This document shows positions 16,936 through 25,600 of a stretch of 52,690 nucleotides of DNA, one piece after another. This DNA is from a virus. The position numbers were made by a program, and so were the translations under genes. How positions within the stretch are numbered: position 1 is the stretch's first letter; each line of letters starts with the position of its first letter. A model generated the notes under the pieces. That model worked only from the letters and a program-made list of their open reading frames with translations, was not told the origin of the DNA and did not search any database. The DNA lies in IMG/VR virus record IMGVR_UViG_3300020020_000040, positions 1 through 52,690 of that record; one strand, written 5' to 3'.

Positions 16936-17666
16936 TGCTTAAAGGAAGAGACCACGATCAGAACACCTACGTCCATGGTACGTACAATGCTATCTGTGAT
17001 GTATGTGGATTCAAGAAGAAAGCAGTTGACATGCTGTCGCGGTGGGACGGTCTCTTCGTTTGCAAGGATGATTGGGAACCGAGACACATACTGGACTTTG
17101 GTAGAGCACCTCATGAGAGGAACGGAGTACCGATCGCTCGGCCTGATCCGTTGCCTAGGTTCAAAGATATTCCATACATCATGGATATCGAAGAGCCGGA
17201 AGTTACCTGGACTACTATCTACCTAAACGAGATCACTGCTGAGTATTCGGGTGGTCCTGTGTATGGTGTGACTGTACTGACTGACACATACAACATCCAT
17301 CAAAACTTTGGTGGTGGTATCTGGTCTGTGTACAAGAGTGGTGGATTGCCGGGCATTGCTAGATTCACAGCAACCGTCGTCTCAGCAACTCCTAGTACCA
17401 CGGCAATGAACTTTGTGATCAATGATATTCCAGTCCCGGTATCTAGTCTAGTGACACTGGCCAACAATGAGGTTGTCTTTGAGGTTGAAGAGGACACCAC
17501 ATTCAGTGCGTATGTGTTGCCTCAGTATGCGCCTAGCTCTGGAGCAACGACGATGGTCCCGACTACTATGGCGTCTATGGTACTGGGATTAGTTCCAATA
17601 CTGCAAGCTGTCGTTGGTGATCCAACCAACATCGTAGCTCAGTTGAAGGTTGAAATACAATCCTAA
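16935..17666 (+). CDS. Virion-region protein with N-terminal zinc-ribbon-like motif
   Basis: This 243-aa protein has an N-terminal CDVCGFKKKAVDMLSRWDGLFVC segment (three Cys near residues 21-43) followed by a Trp-Glu-Pro-Arg-His patch. This pattern recurs in hypothetical phage proteins of tail modules and may bind zinc. The rest is beta-structured and Thr/Val-rich. It starts at the last base of the holin stop. Its role is unknown. Confidence 0.7.
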   Translation: MLKGRDHDQNTYVHGTYNAICDVCGFKKKAVDMLSRWDGLFVCKDDWEPRHILDFGRAPHERNGVPIARPDPLPRFKDIPYIMDIEEPEVTWTTIYLNEITAEYSGGPVYGVTVLTDTYNIHQNFGGGIWSVYKSGGLPGIARFTATVVSATPSTTAMNFVINDIPVPVSSLVTLANNEVVFEVEEDTTFSAYVLPQYAPSSGATTMVPTTMASMVLGLVPILQAVVGDPTNIVAQLKVEIQS

Positions 17667-17681
17667 TGATAGGAATCTATA

Positions 17682-18404
17682 ATGGCAATTTCGAATAGTT
17701 ACGATTGGAATCTAACCAGAACTGAAATCATCTCTGATGCTCTTCGTATTGCTGGTGCCCTTGGTGAGTGGGAGACTGCGTCTGCTACTCGCCTATCTAG
17801 GCTGACCTCGATCCTTAACGGGATCATCAAGATGAAGCAGCAGATCGGTATGCCTCTGTGGAAGATCTCTTCCCTTGGTCTTCCGATCCTTTCGTTCGGT
17901 GGCAACATCATCACTGTTGGACAAGGCAGTGCTACTATCGTTGCTGCCAAACCCTTGAAACTCCAGAGTGCCTGGCTTGCTAACTTTAACACAGTCCAGC
18001 CCCGAAGGGAGTTGGAGATTGTTGGACGTAGGGAATTCCTAGGTCAAGCTACTACCTACTCTACTGGTAGTCCGAACACCATCTACATGAGTCCTCTTCG
18101 TGAGTACAGTGAGATCTGGGTTCATCCGTACCCGAGTGAATACTCAATCGCCAATGAGTACATCGAGATTCATTACCAAGCTACCATCAGTGATGTAGAT
18201 AGTTCTACTGATAACGTCGACTTCCCTACTGAGTGGCTGCTTCTGATTACGTATGAACTAGCAGATGTAGTTGCTGCCATGTATGGCACACCTGCTGCTG
18301 AACGGTCAATGATTATCTCTAAACTGAAAGACCTTCGACAGATGGCAGAGCAGTTTGATGTAGAGGAGGGGAGCCTGTTCATTAGGCCCAACTATAATGG
18401 CTAA
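17682..18404 (+). CDS. Head-tail connector / tail tube A-like protein
   Basis: This 240-aa protein has an N-terminal helical start (WNLTRTEIISDALRIAGALGEWETAS) and LNGIIKMKQQIGMPLWK, which fit the connector proteins of T7 gp11/P22 gp4 type that attach below the portal. A beta-rich middle and an acidic C-terminus follow. It overlaps the P22 gp10-like gene by 8 nt, the order expected for a short-tail assembly module. Confidence 0.7.
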   Translation: MAISNSYDWNLTRTEIISDALRIAGALGEWETASATRLSRLTSILNGIIKMKQQIGMPLWKISSLGLPILSFGGNIITVGQGSATIVAAKPLKLQSAWLANFNTVQPRRELEIVGRREFLGQATTYSTGSPNTIYMSPLREYSEIWVHPYPSEYSIANEYIEIHYQATISDVDSSTDNVDFPTEWLLLITYELADVVAAMYGTPAAERSMIISKLKDLRQMAEQFDVEEGSLFIRPNYNG

Positions 18405-19980
18405 CAGTAATAATCCACGGCAGAGTACACAGGCACAGGCGTTTATTCCTGCGTTTGGTGACGACACTCTTGCTCTTGGACAACTGTCTGACCGTACTCT
18501 CTCCAAGTTCTCTCTCGTTGATTGTGTCCCTACCTTCATCAAGAATGTGGGACAGGATCCAGTCTTCAGTGTGCTGCCACGTCCACCGATCATCTTCCGT
18601 ACTAGCCAAGCTGTAGGCGAGATGATTGTTGCTGTTGCTAAGGGTGAAGACGTACAGCCCAACTACGCTATGAACTCAGACGGTGAGATCTATGAGACCA
18701 ACCCGTCACAAGGACTGTACACTCTATTCGCTACCATCTCTACTACTGGTCCGTACATCTACACATCAGGGATTCAATTCGTAATTGCTGGTGTTAGATA
18801 CATGGCGTTCATGGCATGTAACGGTACTGGTGATGCAGACCTGCATGTGTATAACTTGACTGTTGGTGGTGCTCCCACTGTAGTTGATCTAGCTGCACAA
18901 GGGGTGTTGCTTCCTAGGGATCTTAGATTCCTGGATGGTTACCTGTTCATTCATGACGGTAACTATATCTACAACTCCAACGTTGGCCAACCTACTACGT
19001 GGCTCATCTCCACGAACTTCACAGCGGCGGAGATGGTTGGTGATAACATCACTGGCCTTGCTGTCCACAGGAACCATCTGGTTGTGTTTGGAACTACCTC
19101 TATCGAGTTCTTCTATAACGCGTCGATTGAGATTGGTTCTCCGATGAAGAGGCAAGCAGCTTATGCTACTACCTCCATTGGAAAGATTGAGAAGCCAAAC
19201 ATCCCTGACACTGGTCAGATTGAGGATAGACTTTACTTCGCTGCATTGGTTGATGGTGTTGAGGTTATGGCTGTCATTGACAACTTCAAGATCAAGTTGA
19301 TCAACGACAACGTAGTTCACAAACAAACGACCGCTACTATTGCTCTGGGTTATGAGATCCCACTGCCGGACTCGGCTTCCTCCATCAACGTAGTTAGGTT
19401 GTATGGTAACGCCGCAGTTGTTTGGTCTGGCCCTGGACAGCACTACGTCTACTTCCCTGATTCTAATTCATGGGCTTTGTTTAACATCAAAGATGCGACT
19501 AATGGTCTTCGATTGATTAGGTGGTTCTACACAGTAGCTGGAAAGACTAACGCCCTATTCCTAGACGCTGCCCCTGGGCAGGTTAACTATGGAATCATGG
19601 CACACAACGTCATTGTTGAAACAGCCACCACCCAAATCAACCCCGCTCCTGAATGGTACAGTCAAGTCCTAGAGTTTGGCAACTACAATAAGAAGCTGCT
19701 TAAGTGGGTGGATGTGATTGGTACGTTTGGTGCCTGGGGAATCTCCATGTCTCTGTCGTTGGATGAAGGTAGGAAGAACTACTGGATTACTACAGCAGAG
19801 ACTAAGAACCAGAACGATGCTGCATTCAATAACGAGATCTTTCCTGTCAGGTTTAGGATTAACCAACCAGTACGCAGGTTTGTGATCAAGGTTGTGTTTA
19901 CCCCAACTGGGAATATAGCAACAGACTCTCCATTCAACTTTGAAAAGTTGTCCCTAGAATTCAACCAGTATACATTATAA
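18397..19980 (+). CDS. P22 gp10-like tail / packaged-DNA stabilisation protein
   Basis: This 527-aa protein has the pattern of P22 gp10 (tail hub): FLDGYLFIHDGNYIYNSNVG, the NITGLAVHRNHLVVFGTTS segment, IEFFYNASIEIGSPMKR, and a C-terminal beta-propeller-like region rich in aromatic residues. It plugs the portal-connector channel and carries the tailspikes or needle. It is direct support for a podovirus-like tail. Confidence 0.82.
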   Translation: MANSNNPRQSTQAQAFIPAFGDDTLALGQLSDRTLSKFSLVDCVPTFIKNVGQDPVFSVLPRPPIIFRTSQAVGEMIVAVAKGEDVQPNYAMNSDGEIYETNPSQGLYTLFATISTTGPYIYTSGIQFVIAGVRYMAFMACNGTGDADLHVYNLTVGGAPTVVDLAAQGVLLPRDLRFLDGYLFIHDGNYIYNSNVGQPTTWLISTNFTAAEMVGDNITGLAVHRNHLVVFGTTSIEFFYNASIEIGSPMKRQAAYATTSIGKIEKPNIPDTGQIEDRLYFAALVDGVEVMAVIDNFKIKLINDNVVHKQTTATIALGYEIPLPDSASSINVVRLYGNAAVVWSGPGQHYVYFPDSNSWALFNIKDATNGLRLIRWFYTVAGKTNALFLDAAPGQVNYGIMAHNVIVETATTQINPAPEWYSQVLEFGNYNKKLLKWVDVIGTFGAWGISMSLSLDEGRKNYWITTAETKNQNDAAFNNEIFPVRFRINQPVRRFVIKVVFTPTGNIATDSPFNFEKLSLEFNQYTL

Positions 19981-20390
19981 TGGGCATCAACTCACAACTA
20001 AGACCGACAATCAATAACGAGACCACCGATGGTGCTGGCAGTATTTCGTTTGGTAGTGAAAAGTTCGCTCCCTCGTTTACTGCTGGCATCACAGGTACTG
20101 GTAATGCTATTGGGTCATACCAACTGCTAAGTCGGATTGTATTCTTCAAGGTGATTATCCAAGGCTCGTTCACTGTTGGTGGTAGTGTGGTCATGGCAGA
20201 TCCAATATCACCTGCTCGATTCCCTGCAGGTCATGCATTAGCTGGTGATGTGTTGACTAGGGGAATGGGAAACATTGAGTCTTCAACTACAGGACCAGCC
20301 GTTACGTTTCAATTAGAACCAGGTGGATGGGCCATTACAGCCGGCACCTACACTTGGCTTAAACTAACCGGTTGGTACTGGGCCGAATAA
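19980..20390 (+). CDS. Small tail-module protein
   Basis: This 136-aa beta-rich protein (GSISFGSEKFAPSFTAGITG, VTFQLEPGGWAITAGTYTWL) starts at the final base of the gp10-like gene's stop. The content of Gly, Thr and aromatic residues suits a tail or head accessory sandwich domain. No family was recognised. Confidence 0.65.
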   Translation: MGINSQLRPTINNETTDGAGSISFGSEKFAPSFTAGITGTGNAIGSYQLLSRIVFFKVIIQGSFTVGGSVVMADPISPARFPAGHALAGDVLTRGMGNIESSTTGPAVTFQLEPGGWAITAGTYTWLKLTGWYWAE

Positions 20391-20402
20391 CAGAGGAAAA
20401 TT

Positions 20403-21500
20403 ATGGACGATTTTTATAGTCAATTTGCGCAGTCCTATGCAGGTGTTGGTGGCAGTCCTCAGATGCAGGCCATGATGAAGACCACTGCTGCTAATCCGGG
20501 ACAACCCTGGCAATGGTCACAGTATGACTCCATCGCTGGTATGACGATGGATCAGGCTCTTGCTACCGGTAAGATAGATGAGATCCCATCGTTCAGTCCT
20601 GGTATGTTTGAGCCTGGTGGTCAACAGCCTAGCAGGATGTACAACCAGTTCGGATCCCGTGATTTGTTTGGTGCTAATCATGAGCTTGGTGGTGATACCC
20701 GCGGTCGTATGTGGACTGTTGGTGCTGATGGCCGACTGCAAGATGCCGGTCTCCAAGAGACTTCCCAATGGGGTGCACTCAACTCATTCCTTGGTGCTAG
20801 CTTGCTTGGTGGTTTTGGTGCTGCTGCCTTGGGTGGTGGTGCTGGTGCTACTGTCGCTGCTCCCGGTGGACTGGAGATGGCTACTGCTGGTGCTGGCATG
20901 GGTGGAGTTGGATCGGTAGGTGCTTCGGCTGCTGCCACTGGTGCTGCCGCAGGCAGTGGTCCTATCTCTGTTGGTGGTGCAGGTGGATTGCCTTCCCAGG
21001 CAGCAGGTGCAGCAGGTGGTCTTGGTAGCCTCTTTGGTGGTGATACTGCAAGCCTTCTGCGTAACCTGATTGGTGGTGCTGGCGCAGCATACGATGCATA
21101 CCAAGGATACAAAGACGCTGGTGAAATGCGTGACTGGCTGACTGGCCAGACTCCTAACTTTGAATACTATCAAGACAAACTCAAGACGTCGTATGACGAT
21201 CCGGGTTCGTACTTCAAGGGAGCGGACTTCAATGCTGGGTTCGATGTGCTTCACAATAAACTTCAGAGGAACGATGCTGCTGGTGGACGCTTGGCTGCTG
21301 ACGCTGGCCGTCAATCTGAGCTTCAGAAGTATACCCTTGATAGTTTGAATGGATACCGTACTGGACTTGAGGGTGTGGTTAACAACCAGACTCGTGCCCG
21401 TCTAGGTGGTAACGAAGCGTTCATGGCTAACCAAGCTAATCGCAGGGATGCTATCTCTCCGATCACTACCTTCCTCGGCAACATTCTTGCTGGTCAATAA
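20403..21500 (+). CDS. Ejection protein 1, Gly/Ala-rich
   Basis: This 365-aa protein has AGAGGAAA upstream. A very Gly/Ala-rich, hydrophobic stretch at about residues 128-235 follows an ordinary N-terminus, and the last 110 residues are charged helices. Such sequences are typical of P22 gp7/T7 gp14-like proteins that leave the head and insert into the host envelope to form a DNA channel. It is the first of three consecutive ejection-type genes. Confidence 0.7.
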   Translation: MDDFYSQFAQSYAGVGGSPQMQAMMKTTAANPGQPWQWSQYDSIAGMTMDQALATGKIDEIPSFSPGMFEPGGQQPSRMYNQFGSRDLFGANHELGGDTRGRMWTVGADGRLQDAGLQETSQWGALNSFLGASLLGGFGAAALGGGAGATVAAPGGLEMATAGAGMGGVGSVGASAAATGAAAGSGPISVGGAGGLPSQAAGAAGGLGSLFGGDTASLLRNLIGGAGAAYDAYQGYKDAGEMRDWLTGQTPNFEYYQDKLKTSYDDPGSYFKGADFNAGFDVLHNKLQRNDAAGGRLAADAGRQSELQKYTLDSLNGYRTGLEGVVNNQTRARLGGNEAFMANQANRRDAISPITTFLGNILAGQ

Positions 21501-21509
21501 AGGATAATC

Positions 21510-22646
21510 ATGGCTGGATATGATGGTACTAAACTGAGTGGTGCCCTTGGGGGTCTCTTCAAGGGAGAGGCCATTCATCGCAGCATGCTGCAGGACATGG
21601 CTAACCTTGAACAGACTAGGGCTAGCACTGGCCAACTAAATCAGAAGATGCAGTTCGATCAGGAACTGCAACCTCTGCTGAAGAGAGAACAGGAACTGAA
21701 GAACACCACTTCGGAACTTGGTCACACGACTACTGAGATCGGGCACGACACTGCCCGTCTTGGACAGATCACTACTAAGCAGGCTCAAGAGAAAGAGGAC
21801 ATGGCTCAGTTCGCCGATAGGCAGAGGCAACTGTCTATTGAACTATCCGAGCTACCTCCTGGTATGCAGTGGGATTATGCGAAGGAAGCACTCAGCGAGA
21901 ACCCGAAGAGCAAGCACTTCTATGACAGCCTTCAAGCTGCTCAGATGAACAACATGATTCCCAAGAACAAGGATGGTAGCACTCCTACCTTGTCACAGGT
22001 TCTTAGTCGTATGTCAGATGCAACTATGCAAACCAGTCTTGCCATGCGTAAGATGCAGATTGAGGCAACTCAAGCTGGTATGATTGAAGGCATGAAGGGT
22101 GATAGGGCATTGCAGCTTGAGATGCTTAAAGGCAAGAACGACATGGCTGTTGCCCAGATGAAGGCAGGTGTTGATCGTCAGATCGCTGCTGCTAGACTCG
22201 CTGCTCAGAAGTCTGGTGTTGATACTGCTAAGACCTTCCAACAGAACGCCAACAAATATTTTGATATGGCGATGCAGGAAAAAGATCCTGAGAAACGGGC
22301 GATGATGCTTCAAGCTGCTAACCAGTTTAAGGAAGCTGCCATCTCTGTTGGTCCTGTTAGTGATCCTCAGCAGGCAGTGCTTGGTGAAGATGGTATTCAG
22401 TATGTGGATCGTAGGCCACCGCGTCAAGCGTTCGTCATGCCTGGTACGCAACCTGGTGCACCTGGTCAAATGCCACAAGCTCCGGCTGCTACTGTTAACA
22501 CTGCTCCTCAAGGGGCACAACCAGCACAGCAGGGACAAGGCAAGCGATACGAACCCAAGTCTAAAGCAGAAGCTCAGTCAATGATGAAGGCAGCCAAGAG
22601 TGGCGACACTATCATCTACAATGGAAAGGCATTCACTAAACCGTAA
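21510..22646 (+). CDS. Ejection protein 2, helical
   Basis: This 378-aa protein is nearly all helical to about residue 275 (Gln/Met/Ala-rich heptads such as AMRKMQIEATQAGMIEGMKGD). A Pro/Gln-rich linker follows at about 300-345, with a basic C-terminal end. It resembles internal core proteins of podoviruses (P22 gp20/T7 gp15 role). Position between two other ejection-type genes supports the call. Confidence 0.7.
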   Translation: MAGYDGTKLSGALGGLFKGEAIHRSMLQDMANLEQTRASTGQLNQKMQFDQELQPLLKREQELKNTTSELGHTTTEIGHDTARLGQITTKQAQEKEDMAQFADRQRQLSIELSELPPGMQWDYAKEALSENPKSKHFYDSLQAAQMNNMIPKNKDGSTPTLSQVLSRMSDATMQTSLAMRKMQIEATQAGMIEGMKGDRALQLEMLKGKNDMAVAQMKAGVDRQIAAARLAAQKSGVDTAKTFQQNANKYFDMAMQEKDPEKRAMMLQAANQFKEAAISVGPVSDPQQAVLGEDGIQYVDRRPPRQAFVMPGTQPGAPGQMPQAPAATVNTAPQGAQPAQQGQGKRYEPKSKAEAQSMMKAAKSGDTIIYNGKAFTKP

Positions 22647-22663
22647 TTCTTTACGAGGCATAA

Positions 22664-25600
22664 ATGGAAAAGGGTAATTGGGGTGATCTCGAAAAAGAGG
22701 TCACTGGTAGTTGGGGTGATCTAGAGCAAGAACTGGGCGGAAGTTCAGGTAAGTCGTCAGCAGATCTTCGCAAAGAATACGAAGCGATGCCTGATCGTGA
22801 TCTGACTACCATGGCATCTGACTTTGCTGGTCGTGCTACTAAGGCAGTCATGAGTATCCCCGGTTCTATTACCGGATTGGTTGCACCTAGCTCCCAGTTG
22901 GCCAAGGACTTCAAAGATGCCAACGAGATTATCGACAAGACATGGCTGTCTAGCCAAGCACAAGCACTGGATAAAGCTAATCAAGCTGGGATGAAAGAAG
23001 CCTCGGCTAAGGGTGAGTTGGGTGTCAGTGAGTGGCTTGGTCAGATGGCCAAGAACCCCACTGAACTACTCGGTAGTGAGGTGGTTGGTCAGGGTGGTCC
23101 TCTCATTGGTCTGGGTAAAGTCCTTGCCACTAAGAGCACTGCCCTTGCCCTTGGTGTTATGGGTACTATCAACAGTGCCTCTAGCATGGGTGAAGTCCGT
23201 CAGACATTCTATCAGAATGTACAGAAGGCTTCGGATGAAGATCTCCAAGCTACCACTCCATTGTATGCATCTCTCCGTAAGCAGATGGATGAAACCTCTG
23301 CTAAGAAGATTCTAGGAGAACAAATTGATGGCAAGCTTGTCGGCGGTATGGCCGCTGCTGGCGTTATTTCTTGGCTTGCTGGTAGGACTGGTGCTGAGAA
23401 AGCTATTGCGGGCGGGGCGGGTACGGGAGTATCTGGACTAATCAAGACTACCGGCAAGGAAGTTGTCGGTGGAATGGCGGAGGGTGGTACTACCAGCATC
23501 GGCGGTAACCTAGCTACGCAGTCCGTGGACCCCTTCCAAGACCTACTTGAAGGTGCAGCCCTTGGCGCTACACAAGAAGCGACTGTAGGCGTTGCTATGA
23601 GTGCTGGCGGGCATTTGCTCAGCAAGCAGGATGGCACACAGAAGGTCGTCGATAAGAAATCCAAGGAAGTTTTAGACGCTGTTGACAAACAAGTTCAGAA
23701 CAAGATTGTAGATACTGTAGTTCCTGATGCCAAGGGTGAGAAGGTTATGATGCCCAGTCCCCATGATCCTAATGTCATGTGGGAAGTGGACAAGAACAGC
23801 ACGGCCTATCGTAACTTCATGGCTAAGGCTACTGCTGCAGAGACGGGTAGTACGTATGGTGTGGATGTCGGTGATCCCGATAGCACTGATACTAACTTCC
23901 CGATGGCTAACAAGCAGCCAGTCCAAGTTGAAGCTGTTGTACAGCCCAAACAAGATTTCGGATTCACTAACATCGAAGATGATGGTATTAGTACAGTTGA
24001 TGTAGAACCTGTTGAAGTTACCCCGCCTCTTACCAAATCTGTAGATGTTGGCACTGCCTACAACTACCAGACGTTCCCTGAAGGAATGCTCCCTACGCCT
24101 ACGCCTATTCAAGTTCCTCGTGCTGACATGACGATGAATGAAGTGGTTCAGGAGCAGACACAAGATATGAACATGGGTGAGACCCTTGATTGGATCACTA
24201 CCCATGCTAAGAACCCTCAGTACCAGTGGATCTCCAATAGGCTGACTGGATTCGTCCGTGCCTATGAAGCCATTGGTGGTGAGTTCTCATTCAAGTCACA
24301 GAATGATCTGTTGAATATCCCAGGTGGTAAGGCTCAGGGTAGGTTGATCCCTAACCAGCCCAATCCACTGCGTGATCCCAATGAGATGCAGCCAGGTAGG
24401 ATGACTGCTGTTGTTGGGCAGCGTGGTCGTAGCTTCGAGACTATTCTCCATGAAGCTATCCATGGTATCACCAGCAACATGATCGCTCGGTCACAGTACG
24501 ATCCTAACTTTGCACTGGATCATCCTGCTATGAACCGTGCAGTCATGGATATGCAAGCTCTATTTGAACACGTTAGAGGTAAGTCGGATATCCCGAACCT
24601 GTCTAAGACTAATCAACGGATGTTTGATAACCTCCATGAGTTCATGTCCTATGGTCTGACTAATCCCCAGTCTGTCCAACACCTGAAGAACATTCCCTAT
24701 CAGAAGAGCAATGCCTTCGTTGAGTTCGTCCGGAAGATCGGTGATCTCCTTGGACTCACACAGAATCCTAATGCTCACGCTGAGATGCTGCGGATCTTTG
24801 ACGAGATCAGTCAGGATCCTATGCAAGCTGCCAAGACTGTACCTGTTAGTACCGTACTGGCTAAGGAGATGATCAACTACCGTAGACAGGGGTTCGATTT
24901 ACTAAATAAAACGGATCTGGAATCTGGGACGGAGGCTGCTGCCAATCTGGAAACCGACATTGCTGGCGTAGCCATGCTGTCTAAAGTTTCTGGAACGCAG
25001 AAAGCTGTATCTAAACAGTCCATGGCTGAAGCACAACAAGCATACAACTCTGCTTGGAAGTTTGAGAATGGTAAGGTAGTCATGAACCTTAAGGATACTG
25101 ACCCACATCCAGAAGCTACTGCTGCTGTGAACCAGGTCAGTGCTACCATGGACAAGTTCGTTGCTGCACTGAACAATCCTCTGTGGGTTCAACAGAACCC
25201 GAAGCTTGCGGAGAAGGTTCGTGCTATGCAGTCTCTGACTAACCAAGTAGTATCTCGACTGGGCAAGCGTGCTAGTACATCTGAACGTATGACTGCAATG
25301 CTTGACCTTGTTGGTAATGATCCTGCTAAGATTCTTCGTCTTGCACTGACAGATCCAGAGTTCTCTGGTCTGATGGCTGCTCGTACTAAGAACACTACCT
25401 ACATGAAAGCCTACCTCTCTGGTGTTCAGAACTTGTTTGATCTGAACAATATTGAGATGGGTGCTCTGATTACTAAGCTTGAGAACGCTGCTCCTGTTGC
25501 CCATGCACTGATCCCTGTATCCTCAGATGCATCCACTATCGGTACTCCTAACAGGACGGACAATCGTCTGTCTGGTTTGCTTGGTAACTTCCAATCCATC

